A stretch of DNA of 64,000 nucleotides from Leguminivora glycinivorella (lineage: Eukaryota; Arthropoda; Insecta; Lepidoptera; Tortricidae). Where the stretch lies: assembly GCF_023078275.1 (NCBI RefSeq), contig NC_062975.1, positions 9,957,141 through 10,021,140 on the forward strand, written 5' to 3'. The notes under the pieces were generated by a model, which did not search any database, was not told the origin of the DNA, and was given only the letters and a program-made list of their open reading frames with translations. The translations under genes and the position numbers were made by a program. Of the stretch, positions 10,199-20,505 are shown piece after piece; the first letter of the stretch is position 1; each line of letters begins with the position of its first letter.

Positions 10199-12069
10199 AA
10201 AATTTAACTGATGTGGAGTTTTCGGAGAATGAAGTAGAGCTTTTAGGAAAAGGGTTGAAATATAATTTCCAGCCAAAAATAACTCAGGGGACGTTAGAGA
10301 ATTTGGCTGTGGATTCAGAGGTTGCGATAGTGCGGGGCCGTGGTGATTTAGATACCAAGACCATGGTGGCCAATGTTATTAAGAGTACTGTTCCGGCACA
10401 GGGTGGTGGATTTAGTTCTGATGGTTTGGCACTGAGAACTATTCAACAGAAAGTGCGAGAAAATGATTTGGTAGTTTCGAAAGCAGACAAAGGAAATTGC
10501 ATTGTTATTATGGAGAAAGGAAGTTATAATCAGAAAGTTCTTGATCTGATTCAAGGTGATGGCTTTTCGAGTTTGCGGAGAGACCCAACTCCAGGATTCC
10601 AGAAAGATCTGAGACAGGCAATTAAGAACTCTATGTTTGTTTTTGAAACTGAACATCAGAAGAGCATGGTTGTGCCAATGAATCCACGAGCTCCTATTCT
10701 TTATGGGTTACCTAAGATTCATAAGGATAACATTCCAGTTCGTCCAGTGGTCTCATATTTGGGTGCACCAACTTATAATCTAGCTAAGAGGTTGAATCAC
10801 ATTATTAGAGAAAAGTCTCAGTTCCGGCCGAAGTTTTGTTTGAGGAATAGTTTGCAGTTAATAGAAAAGATCAAAGATATTATTATTCCAGATAATGCTG
10901 TCTTGCTTTCGTTGGATGTAGATAGTTTGTTTACGAATGTGCCGTATGGGGAGACTTTAGATATTCTAAGGGACCTTTTTGAAAAGCAACGTTTACATCC
11001 AGGGGAGGTAGATGAGTTGATAGATCTAACTGCTATATGTATGAAACATAATTATTTTAGATTCGGGGGACAGTATTATTTGCAAAGTGATGGTTTAGCC
11101 ATGGGTTCTCCACTGAGTCCTTTAATGGCGGATATCTTTATGGACCACTTTGAGAACCAGCATATTGCAGGGAATGACAATATATTGTATTACTTCAGAT
11201 ACGTAGATGATTTGATTATTTGTTGGACGGGGAGTATGGACCTGCTGGATGAATTTGTTACTGGGCTTAATAGTAAACATCCAAAGATCAAGTTTAAGAA
11301 GGAACTAGAGCAAGACAAGTCATTGAATTTTCTAGATTTGACCATTACTAGAGTTAATAATGGCCATCAATTTCAAATTTACCGCAAGCCTACACATACT
11401 GATACAGTTATACCAGCTTCTTCTACACACCCTTGGCAGCATAGGTTGGCCGCTTTTCACTGTTATGTGCATAGGATGTTGTCTGTGCCTCTTTCTGAAG
11501 AACACTATCGGGGCGAATTGGACAATATTTACCACTTGGCAGTTTCGAACGGTTATGATAAATCAATCGTTGATGGCATCATCAGAAAGAAGCGAATGGT
11601 TATGGTTAACAATATGTTGTATGCGGCACGTCCTTCTGAACCGGTTAAGAGGTGTCAAGCGAGCATTACTTATGTTGGCAAAGTGTCAGAGGACATTTAT
11701 AAGATTTTGAAGTCAAACGGCATTCCTGTGGCCTTTAGGACAAATAACACTTTGCACTCCAAGCTTTGTAACGGCAAAGATAGGATCGAGAAAGGGAAAA
11801 AATCTGGGGTTTATAAGTTGAGCTGTGATGTTTGTAACTAAGTGTACGTGGGCCAAACGGGCCGCAATTTCACTACTAGGTATAAGGAGCATATGGCATC
11901 ATACAGGCACAACCATCCAGAGAGATCCAATTTTGCAAAGCATTTGATAGAGAGTGACCATACTGTATCAGAGAATCATTCTTTTGATGTTTTACATGTA
12001 TGTGAGAAAGGCCTGCGTTTGGGGGTTCTAGAACAGTTGGAGATAATTAGGTATAACAATAGGGGTTAA
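10195..12069 (+). pseudogene. PLE copy D ORF2: RT with nonsense codon before GIY-YIG
   Basis: The RT is intact (LDVDSLFTNVP, GLAMGSPLSP, FRYVDDLIICW) but ends at a TAA (11839-11841) where the other copies have AAA (CDVCN-K-VYVGQTG). This cuts the GIY-YIG domain in two. The rest (11842-12069) stays open until a one-base loss in a G run near 12062, and a second G run near 12138 is also one base short. It carries RGELD, as copy E does. It may still make an RT without endonuclease (548 residues). Confidence 0.88.
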
Positions 12070-12217
12070 TCCTTAATGAGCAGTTGAATGTTGCGTCATC
12101 GCCGTTATTACGAATTTTTCCATCTAACTTGCTTGGTAGGGGGGTGGACAAAGTATAAATATGGCCGACCATTCTGGGGACGATCAGTCAGTTGCGGGAC
12201 TTCGGACCGTCAACATC

Positions 12218-12262
12218 AGCTCCTGAGGATGCCTCGTAGAGAGGCGAAACACGTGTCGAGTT
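12218..12262 (+). ncRNA. Hammerhead-ribozyme-like motif, PLE copy D/E junction
   Basis: Same 45-nt motif as at 9468-9512 with no change. The predicted cut is after C 12257, which defines a 2750-nt monomer (9508-12257). Confidence 0.72.
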
Positions 12263-12444
12263 TTGTATTTTTGGTGGTGGGTTGTTATATTTATTTGCGT
12301 ATTTATTTTTATTTTTGCGGTGGGAGGGTGGGAAAATTAATTGCATGTAAAAAATACGCAAGTAATTATAACAGGTTAGCACTGATTGACTTGCACGTTA
12401 TCTATTCGCGGATTAGCAAAGGAAAGTTCTAGTTTACGATTAAC

Positions 12445-12948
12445 ATGGATTTCCGCAAAGTAACGCCTGATTCCATCGATTATTTGAAAACGGCTAGCGT
12501 GGCCGAACAGGCACGACTTTATGTCAAACTAACCAAACAACATCGTGCAGCTGTCCAGAATGTGTGGTTTAATCAACAGTGCAAGCGTTTGAACGTTGTG
12601 CCTAATTACATCCAGTTGCGTTGTAGTAGCAATTCGAGGGCTGCTAAGTTGGCTGTTAGTAGGGCTCAGAGAATTTGGTTGAACGAAGAATCTCGCCATT
12701 GGTTTTCGGTTAGAGATAATTTGAAACTGCATCTTAAAGTGTTGTATTCTGAACTCTCATTTAAGTTGCATAATCTCGAGTTTGATATCCTAGACCAAAA
12801 GGCGAGATACTTTGCTTCTGAACTTGCACATGAGATGTATACTACTCAGCTAAACAAATTGCGTAGGTTAACGGAGTCGAGTTCGAGTTCGTTTTTGAGG
12901 GGAGGGAAACGGAACCAACACCTCACCATGACTTCCATCCTCGTGTGA
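12445..12948 (+). CDS. PLE copy E ORF1 (N-terminal part)
   Basis: 167 codons, same sequence as copies A and D, ending TSILV before TGA 12946-12948. It overlaps the RT frame by 4 nt. Confidence 0.7.
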   Translation: MDFRKVTPDSIDYLKTASVAEQARLYVKLTKQHRAAVQNVWFNQQCKRLNVVPNYIQLRCSSNSRAAKLAVSRAQRIWLNEESRHWFSVRDNLKLHLKVLYSELSFKLHNLEFDILDQKARYFASELAHEMYTTQLNKLRRLTESSSSSFLRGGKRNQHLTMTSILV

Positions 12949-14978
12949 AAAATTTAACTGATGTGGAGTTTTCGGAGAATGAAGTAGAGCTTTTAGGAAA
13001 AGGGTTGAAATATAATTTCCAGCCAAAAATAACTCAGGGGACGTTAGAGAATTTGGCTGTGGATTCAGAGGTTGCGATAGTGCGGGGCCGTGGTGATTTA
13101 GATACCAAGACCATGGTGGCCAATGTTATTAAGAGTACTGTTCCGGCACAGGGTGGTGGATTTAGTTCTGATGGTTTGGCACTGAGAACTATTCAACAGA
13201 AAGTGCGAGAAAATGATTTGGTAGTTTCGAAAGCAGACAAAGGAAATTGCATTGTTATTATGGAGAAAGGAAGTTATAATCAGAAAGTTCTTGATCTGAT
13301 TCAAGGTGATGGCTTTTCGAGTTTGCGGAGAGACCCAACTCCAGGATTCCAGAAAGATCTGAGACAGGCAATTAAGAACTCTATGTTTGTTTTTGAAACT
13401 GAACATCAGAAGAGCATGGTTGTGCCAATGAATCCACGAGCTCCTATTCTTTATGGGTTACCTAAGATTCATAAGGATAACATTCCAGTTCGTCCAGTGG
13501 TCTCATATTTGGGTGCACCAACTTATAATCTAGCTAAGAGGTTGAATCACATTATTAGAGAAAAGTCTCAGTTCCGGCCGAAGTTTTGTTTGAGGAATAG
13601 TTTGCAGTTAATAGAAAAGATCAAAGATATTATTATTCCAGATAATGCTGTCTTGCTTTCGTTGGATGTAGATAGTTTGTTTACGAATGTGCCGTATGGG
13701 GAGACTTTAGATATTCTAAGGGACCTTTTTGAAAAGCAACGTTTACATCCAGGGGAGGTAGATGAGTTGATAGATCTAACTGCTATATGTATGAAACATA
13801 ATTATTTTAGATTCGGGGGACAGTATTATTTGCAAAGTGATGGTTTAGCCATGGGTTCTCCACTGAGTCCTTTAATGGCGGATATCTTTATGGACCACTT
13901 TGAGAACCAGCATATTGCAGGGAATGACAATATATTGTATTACTTCAGATACGTAGATGATTTGATTATTTGTTGGACGGGGAGTATGGACCTGCTGGAT
14001 GAATTTGTTACTGGGCTTAATAGTAAACATCCAAAGATCAAGTTTAAGAAGGAACTAGAGCAAGACAAGTCATTGAATTTTCTAGATTTGACCATTACTA
14101 GAGTTAATAATGGCCATCAATTTCAAATTTACCGCAAGCCTACACATACTGATACAGTTATACCAGCTTCTTCTACACACCCTTGGCAGCATAGGTTGGC
14201 CGCTTTTCACTGTTATGTGCATAGGATGTTGTCTGTGCCTCTTTCTGAAGAACACTATCGGGGCGAATTGGACAATATTTACCACTTGGCAGTTTCGAAC
14301 GGTTATGATAAATCAATCGTTGATGGCATCATCAGAAAGAAGCGAATGGTTATGGTTAACAATATGTTGTATGCGGCACGTCCTTCTGAACCGGTTAAGA
14401 GGTGTCAAGCGAGCATTACTTATGTTGGCAAAGTGTCAGAGGACATTTATAAGATTTTGAAGTCAAACGGCATTCCTGTGGCCTTTAGGACAAATAACAC
14501 TTTGCACTCCAAGCTTTGTAACGGCAAAGATAGGATCGAGAAAGGGAAAAAATCTGGGGTTTATAAGTTGAGCTGTGATGTTTGTAACAAAGTGTACGTG
14601 GGCCAAACGGGCCGCAATTTCACTACTAGGTATAAGGAGCATATGGCATCATACAGGCACAACCATCCAGAGAGATCCAATTTTGCAAAGCATTTGATAG
14701 AGAGTGACCATACTGTATCAGAGAATCATTCTTTTGATGTTTTACATGTATGTGAGAAAGGCCTGCGTTTGGGGGTTCTAGAACAGTTGGAGATAATTAG
14801 GTATAACAATAGGGGGTTAATCCTTAATGAGCAGTTGAATGTTGCGTCATCGCCGTTATTACGAATTTTTCCATCTAACTTGCTTGGTAGGGGGGGTGGA
14901 CAAAGTATAAATATGGCCGACCATTCTGGGGACGATCAGTCAGTTGCGGGACTTCGGACCGTCAACATCAGCTCCTGA
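12945..14978 (+). CDS. PLE copy E ORF2: full-length RT / GIY-YIG
   Basis: The only copy with an unbroken 677-codon frame from the GTG opening to the VNISS terminus. In order: an N-terminal region (KNLTDVEFSENEVELLGKG), the RT palm with LSLDVDSLFTNVP (about residue 235), GLAMGSPLSP (about 300) and YVDD (about 335), then the GIY-YIG domain from about residue 530 (GVYKLSC...KVYVGQTGRNFTTRYKEH) with LEQLEIIRYNN near the end. It would copy element RNA and nick target DNA in the nucleus. Whether it is active depends on how the ORF1/ORF2 frame change is read. It is followed by its ribozyme motif and a partial pLTR. Confidence 0.9.
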   Translation: MKNLTDVEFSENEVELLGKGLKYNFQPKITQGTLENLAVDSEVAIVRGRGDLDTKTMVANVIKSTVPAQGGGFSSDGLALRTIQQKVRENDLVVSKADKGNCIVIMEKGSYNQKVLDLIQGDGFSSLRRDPTPGFQKDLRQAIKNSMFVFETEHQKSMVVPMNPRAPILYGLPKIHKDNIPVRPVVSYLGAPTYNLAKRLNHIIREKSQFRPKFCLRNSLQLIEKIKDIIIPDNAVLLSLDVDSLFTNVPYGETLDILRDLFEKQRLHPGEVDELIDLTAICMKHNYFRFGGQYYLQSDGLAMGSPLSPLMADIFMDHFENQHIAGNDNILYYFRYVDDLIICWTGSMDLLDEFVTGLNSKHPKIKFKKELEQDKSLNFLDLTITRVNNGHQFQIYRKPTHTDTVIPASSTHPWQHRLAAFHCYVHRMLSVPLSEEHYRGELDNIYHLAVSNGYDKSIVDGIIRKKRMVMVNNMLYAARPSEPVKRCQASITYVGKVSEDIYKILKSNGIPVAFRTNNTLHSKLCNGKDRIEKGKKSGVYKLSCDVCNKVYVGQTGRNFTTRYKEHMASYRHNHPERSNFAKHLIESDHTVSENHSFDVLHVCEKGLRLGVLEQLEIIRYNNRGLILNEQLNVASSPLLRIFPSNLLGRGGGQSINMADHSGDDQSVAGLRTVNISS

Positions 14979-15014
14979 GGATGCCTCGTAGAGAGGCGAA
15001 ACACGTGTCGAGTT
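14970..15014 (+). ncRNA. Hammerhead-ribozyme-like motif, PLE copy E 3' end
   Basis: Identical to the motif at 9468-9512; cleavage predicted after C 15009. It is followed by a pLTR whose A run is one base longer than in the other copies, and then by 40-odd bases of ORF1 up to the flank. Confidence 0.72.
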
Positions 15015-15235
15015 TTGTATTTTTGGTGGTGGGTTGTTATATTTATTTGCGTATTTATTTTTATTTTTGCGGTGGGAGGGTGGGAAAATTAATTGCATGT
15101 AAAAAAATACGCAAGTAATTATAACAGGTTAGCACTGATTGACTTGCACGTTATCTATTCGCGGATTAGCAAAGGAAAGTTCTAGTTTACGATTAACATG
15201 GATTTCCGCAAAGTAACGCCTGATTCCATCGATTA

Positions 15236-15247
15236 TGTAAATGTCAT
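15236..15247 (+). repeat. Right target-site duplication of the PLE array
   Basis: TGTAAATGTCAT, exact match to 4514-4525. Confidence 0.85.
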
Positions 15248-16112
15248 GTTGAAGTTTTTTTTTAATATTGTAAAAAGTTCCCATTAAAATCTGTTTATTT
15301 TATAAATTATCTACAACTACACTATTTGATAATTCCACAGTTGCGAAGAAAAAGTATGTAAAATGTATGTGAACTCATTTTTGATACGAAGCTAATCCAG
15401 TGAAAAGTACAACTAAAACACTATACTTTCTTCATTTACTTGTGATGATTTAATAACTGAACTAGATGTGAATAGTATCGAAGAACCAACATTTTTTACA
15501 TTAATTATTTAGACGGGGCACACACGAAAATGTAGCTCGAAAAACTGAGTGGCGGTGAAACTATGTGTAACAGACAGAACAAACTCGCACATACTGACAC
15601 AAAAGGGTATGAAACACAATCTTATTCTGGTATACTTGACACAACTTATCAGAGTTTACCGTTGTAACATTACCATGAAAGAAAATATCTCATTAGCACC
15701 TAATTATACTATTGTCACATACCTATACGTATTTACCTACAATTTAAATGATAACATATATCTTAATCTGTCGAGGTATGTAACAATAGGCTCTGGTGCA
15801 AACCACACGGCCGCCCCGACAACACCTAAGAAGATCAGAAGCAAACATCGACTGATCGCGCTTGCTTCTTAGACCTCATTGACCTACAATAACAAGACGA
15901 AATTCAAAATAAGAACAGAGTAACTACATGTAAAGCTCACTAAAGTTACTACATTTTCTTATAAGTACGCATACTATCTTGGTTGGGCGTATTTTCGTTA
16001 AGTAACGATCATTCGGTTGATAGTATGTAATGTGAGAGCGCAAGACAAAGCGACGACCTTGCGCTCTGGGGACGCGCTGAGAGCCCACGCCCCACCGACT
16101 TAACACCACTTC
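15248..16112. other. Intergenic DNA upstream of RR-2 gene 2
   Basis: AT-rich. A 107-codon frame at 15549-15872 has no family resemblance. The last 200 bp must hold the regulatory DNA of gene 2, but I recognise no specific site beyond the TATA box and initiator. Confidence 0.5.
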
Positions 16113-16149
16113 TATAAAAACCACTGCTGCTTATCAAATGTATGTCAGT
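16113..16149 (+). promoter_or_regulatory. Core promoter of RR-2 gene 2 (TATA box and initiator)
   Basis: TATAAAA at 16113-16119 is followed 32 bases later by TCAGT at 16145-16149, a match to the arthropod initiator. The start codon is at 16172, which gives a 5' UTR of about 25 nt. This spacing recurs upstream of gene 3. Confidence 0.8.
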
Positions 16150-16171
16150 CACGCATCTCTATCCAAAAATC

Positions 16172-17854
16172 ATGTTCACCAAAGTGAGTCGCTAATATTT
16201 AAAAGCTACCTAAATAGGGCTAACCGGTCAAAAGTAAACCGTTGCGGTTAATACGGGCTTAGCTCGTGATTTGCTTGAAATAGCTCAGTAAATAGAATTT
16301 AATGATACCTAATTTGAGATAAGAGTAAAGTAATAAGCTGCTGTGAATTACTAACTTTACTTAAACTAGATTTTGTCTTTGAAAGTGTTTTAAAGCCAAT
16401 AATTTAAAAACACCCGAAGGTATCTCGAAGTTTATATACAGTTGGACACAGTTAAACCTGTTTATCTATTTCAGATTTTAGCCCTTAGTGCCGTGGTGGC
16501 GGCAGCTCAAGCTGGTCTCCTAGGACTAGGCCATGGTCTCGGCCACGATCACGGCTATTCAGTATCATCCCAGCACAACGTGGTTCAACATCCCCACTAT
16601 GCTCCTGAACCACACTACGCCTCCATTGGTCATGACGCGTACTCCCATGGTGGCCACTACGCTGCTCCCCTCGCCCATGATGCCCACTACGGCGCCTCTC
16701 CCCTGCTGCACACTTCTGCCCTGATCCACGCCGCTCCCATCGCCCATGCTGCTCCTCTCGCCCACGCTGGACATATCGCACATGGAGCCACCATCGCCCA
16801 CATCGCCCCCCTGGATCATGCTGCCCATATCGTTCCTATTGCCCACCACGGTTATGCTTCCCATCACCACGGACATGACACATACGTAAGTATTCCTAAT
16901 TTCAGAAATATACTAAAATCACCTTAAGTCTTAAATATCCTACTACAGTGATACATTTTTATAGGCCCACCCCAAATACCAGTACTCTTACTCCGTGGAA
17001 GACCCCCACACCGGTGACCACAAGTCTCAGCACGAGATTCGCGACGGAGACGTCGTGAAGGGCGGATACTCTCTGCTGCAGCCCGATGGCTCCATCCGCA
17101 AGGTCACCTACACCGCTGATGACCACAATGGGTAAGAATCTCTTATTCTCTCTTTTCAGTCTTCCGGGTTACCTCCTTAGCTTGAATTATAGCTTGAGGT
17201 CATGTTCCTAAAAAACCAAAACAATAACTTAGTAACACCATTTGACCTCATGATTAGTAATCTTTTCCCAACCTTAGCAATGGGTATTGAAAACTTTGCG
17301 ATTACTATCATTAACTATTTGACCAGCAAGGACATTTGAACAATAAGACGCATTGTTACTACTGCGTTAATTTGAGTCTCGTGCCTTAACCTCTGCAAGT
17401 CATTAAATTCTACGCAATGTCCAGCGCGAGTTGATGACATTGCAACTTTCCCCGAATTGCGTAAATGTGGTCATTTAACGAGTTGCTGGTCATATTTGAC
17501 ATTGCTTTCCCAGGAAGCTTTATACGTAATCGGCCGTAACTTTAGCACATGTTTACATGTTATCATGTGGTGGTCGAACCGGTACGGCGCACGTTCCGGT
17601 GTCTGCCGTATGAGTAATGACCTCACGCGACCCTTCAACAGGTGGTTTAATAACAAACCCGTTCACGAACGAGTTCTGATAACGAGAATAATCGAGCTTT
17701 AAGGTCCTACTGATAAGAACCCGTTAAATCAGGAAAGTGGTACCAATTAATTATACATGTGTTATAAAAACATTTAAATTTCAGATTCAACGCGGTCGTG
17801 GAGAACTCAGGACCTAGTCACCACGTGTACTCTTCTCAGCACCACCATTATTAG
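16172..17854 (+). CDS. RR-2 cuticular protein gene 2 (exons 16172-16183, 16475-16885, 16965-17131, 17785-17854)
   Basis: A complete four-exon gene of 219 codons. The 12-nt exon 1 encodes MFTK and splices at gtgagt. Exon 2 completes the signal peptide (ILALSAVVAAAQAG), then has SSQHNVVQH and a His/Ala-rich spacer with repeated AAPIAH, AAPLAH and HIAP blocks. Exon 3 is the RR-2 core: AHPKYQYSYSVEDPHTGDHK, then SQHEIRDGDVVKGGYSLLQP and VTYTADDHNG. Exon 4 encodes FNAVVENSGPSHH and ends HHHYY-like before TAG 17852-17854. Introns 1 and 2 are phase 0; intron 3 is phase 2, splitting the Gly of DDHNG-F. The product should be exported by epidermal cells and bind chitin; the His-rich spacer may serve quinone cross-linking (inference). 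Gene 1 lies upstream and gene 3 downstream in the same orientation. AATAAA at 17950-17955 is the likely poly(A) signal. Confidence 0.95.
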
Positions 17855-17949
17855 ATCTCTCATTAACGAATAAGCTTTACAAACAAGACTTGTACCTTGT
17901 TTATTTATTATTATTATTTTAATGTACAATGGAGTCATTAAAGTTACTG

Positions 17950-17955
17950 AATAAA
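17950..17955 (+). terminator. Poly(A) signal of RR-2 gene 2
   Basis: AATAAA lies 96 nt after the stop codon of gene 2 in an AT-rich 3' UTR. Confidence 0.65.
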
Positions 17956-18044
17956 CGAATAATCATGTTTTATATTTCGAAACTGATGGATTTCAAGCCA
18001 AACATCAAGCATGCAAATTGATTTCAAACGGTATTTAGTTTAAA

Positions 18045-18185
18045 AAATCCCAAAGTCACTATCATCAGAACTGGGTTCTGAGAAAAATGGGACCAATCTG
18101 TATGCATATACTTACATTCAATCAAAAAAAAAAATTCTAAATCGGTCCAGTAACGACGGAGATATCGAGGAACAAACATTAAAAA
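18045..18185 (+). repeat. Dispersed repeat, left copy beside the foldback-like element
   Basis: About 125 nt (atcatcagaactgggttctg ... gagatatcgaggaacaaaca, then an A-rich tail), repeated almost exactly and in the same orientation at 28088-28225. It resembles 3' ends of lepidopteran retroelements; I cannot name the family. Confidence 0.7.
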
Positions 18186-18406
18186 AAAAAAATAATAATA
18201 ATTTTTAAGAAAAAAAACCGTCGCCTTTCGGGTTCTGGTGAAAGCTACTTGCGAATGTTGGATTATGGAGAAATGTGTAAGTATTTTTTTAAACTGCTTT
18301 TAATGCTTTAATTATTAGATGGCAACACAAATGAATATACGTATAACGTTAAGGTTTGAGGAGTTTCCTCAATTCCTCATGAATCCGATTATATTATTAT
18401 GGTCCA

Positions 18407-18817
18407 AGAGCTGGCAGGATTTTGGAGTAGGTCCTTGAGGCAACCTGGAAAGATGCTCAGATGCTTCTCTGATCATAGCCAACATCAGGTCTGCAAGTCT
18501 GGCAGCTGGGGAGCGGGGCTTTATCGAGCTATGAATTTTTGAAGATTTAATTTTTTGAGGCCCAAAAAAGGTGTTTGAGGCAACCTGGAATTATTAAAAA
18601 GTGAAAATAGAGTTCCTCAGAAGTCGCATAGTATTTATGCCAGATCATTTGGCCGGGTCCTTCACCGTGCCAGAACGGTACAAATTGGTAAAAAAAAAAA
18701 ATCCAAAAAAGGTTCTTGAGGCAGTCTGTCATTTTTACCACTGAAAGATGAGGATCTAAATAGCCATGGAAAAATAATGCCATGACATGAGGTGGGGTCC
18801 GTACCCTGCCATTCGAT
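18407..18817 (+). repeat. Foldback-like element: unique outer part of left arm
   Basis: Matches 27155-27569 in inverted orientation. Includes three copies of a ttgaggca(a/g)(c/t)ctg motif. The 78-codon frame found in both arms (18547-18783 and 27193-27429) is repeat DNA rather than a gene. Confidence 0.75.
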
Positions 18818-20505
18818 CTTGAAAGTCAATTTTTTAGTTTTTCGTAAATAACTCGTAAACGGTGGCCCGCAGCAAAAAAATATGTTAAACAGAAAATATC
18901 TACATAAAATTTCCTACAAGAAAGGTTATGTACGTTTTTTCGATAGGATCAATATATAAATTGATAATTAAGTAAGAAAGTTTTTTTCCGTTTTTCGTCA
19001 ATACCTCGTAAACGGTGGCCCACAGCAAAAAATTATGTTAAACAGAAAATATTTACATAAAATTTTCTATAAGAAAGGTTATATAAGTTTTTTCGCTAGG
19101 GTCAATTTTTTAGTTGGAAAGTATTTTTAAATAGATATTTGGGCCGTTTTTTGTTGATAACTCAAAAACGGTGACTCACAGCCAAAAATAAAGTTAGACA
19201 GAATTAATCTATAAAAAATTTCCTACAAGAAAGGTTCTATAAGATTTTTCGCTAGGATCAATATTTTAGTTGGAAAGTATTTTTAAATAGATTTCATGGG
19301 CAGTTTTTTGTTGATAACTCGAAATCGGTGGATCATAGCCAAAAATAATGTTATACAGAATAAATCTACATAATATTTCCCACAAGAAAGGTTCTATAAC
19401 ATTTTTCGCTAGAATCAATATTTTAGTTAGAAAGTATTTTTTTAAATAGATTACATGGGCCGTTCTTTGTTAATAACTCGAAATCGGTGGCTCACAGCCA
19501 AAACTAATGTTACACAGAATTTATCTACATAATATTTCCTACAAGAAAGGTTCTATAACATTTTTCGCTAGAATCAATATTTTAGTTGGAAATTATTTTT
19601 AAATAGATTTCATGGGTCGTTTTTTGTTAATAACTCGAAATCGGTGGCTCACAGCCAAAACTAATGTTACACAGAATTAATCTTCATAATATTTCCTACA
19701 AGAAAGGTTATGTACGTTTTTTCGATAGGATCAATATATAAATGGATAATTTAGTAAGAAAGTTTTTTTTAATCGATTACATGCTCCGTTTTTCGTCAAT
19801 ACCTCGTAAACGGTAGCCCACAGCAAAAAATTATGTTAAACAGAAAATATCTACATAAAATTTCCTATAAGAAAGGTTATATAAGTTTTTTCGCTAGGAT
19901 CAATTTTTTAGTTGGAAAGTATTTTTAAATAGATATTTGGGCCGTTTTTTGTTTATAACTCAAAAACGGTGGCTCACAGCCGATAATAATGTTAGACAGA
20001 ATTAATCTACAAAATATTTTCGATAAGAAAGGTACTATAATATTTTTCGCTAGGATCAATATTTTAGTTGGAAAGTATTTTTAAATAGATTTCATGGGCC
20101 GTTTTTTGTAAATACCTCGTAAACGGTGGCCCACAGCTAAATAAAATGTTCACGAGAAAAAATCTACATAAGATTTCCTACAAGAAAGGTTCTATACGTT
20201 TTTTCGCTAGAATCAATATTTTAGTTGGAAAGTATTTTTAAATAAATTACATGGGCCGCTTTTTGCTGATAACTAAAAAACGGTGGCTCACAGCCAAAAA
20301 TGATGTTATACAGAATTAATCTACATAATATTTCCTACAAGAAAGGTTCTATAAGATTTTTCGCTAGGAGCAATATTATAGGTGGAAATTATTTTTAAAT
20401 AGATTTCATGGGCCGTGTTTGTAAATACCTCGTAAACGGTGGCCCACAGCTAAATAAAATCTCCACGAGAAAAAATCTACACAAAATTTCCTATAAGAAA
20501 AGGTT
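18818..20505 (+). repeat. Left tandem array, 11 units of about 157 bp
   Basis: The marker ggtgg(c/a) recurs at 18861, 19014, 19170, 19327, 19486, 19643, 19812, 19968, 20126, 20282 and 20438. Spacings are 153-159 nt except one of 169. Each unit has taactcg(a)aa.cggtgg, a caagaaaggtt block, ttcgctag(g/a)atcaatatt and tttttaaatagat. Two unit types (cggtggccca.agc and cggtggctcacagcc) alternate irregularly. Confidence 0.88.

Larger units (their letters stand above)
4526..15236. mobile_element. Penelope-like retroelement array: five copies, head-to-head inverted
   Basis: Order: copy A (-, about 4526-7168), copy B (-, 5'-truncated, 7169-8402), copy C (+, 5'-truncated, 8401-9507), copy D (+, 9508-12257), copy E (+, 12258 to about 15009) and a terminal partial repeat to 15236. 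Tandem period on the + side is 2750-2752 bp. Every copy encodes a Penelope-type reverse transcriptase joined to a GIY-YIG endonuclease. Both outer ends are element 3' ends, and the array is flanked by one target-site duplication, so it looks like a single insertion event. The right end stops about 40 nt inside ORF1, further than the left end. The array separates RR-2 genes 1 and 2. Confidence 0.93.

Noticed and set aside
12060..12140. Shortened G runs in PLE copy D as biological frameshifts
   Set aside because: Homopolymer length errors cannot be ruled out. They are reported only as supporting detail; the AAA to TAA change is the firmer break.
15549..15872. 107-codon open frame upstream of RR-2 gene 2
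   Set aside because: AT-rich, with no recognisable domain, promoter or splice plan; probably chance.
16485..16876. Antisense and shifted frames over RR-2 gene 2 exon 2
   Set aside because: Caused by repetitive codons of the spacer; the + frame with splice sites explains the region.
18818..20505. Regular 157-bp spacing as a possible CRISPR array
   Set aside because: Units are whole tandem repeats without unique spacers, and the genome is eukaryotic.
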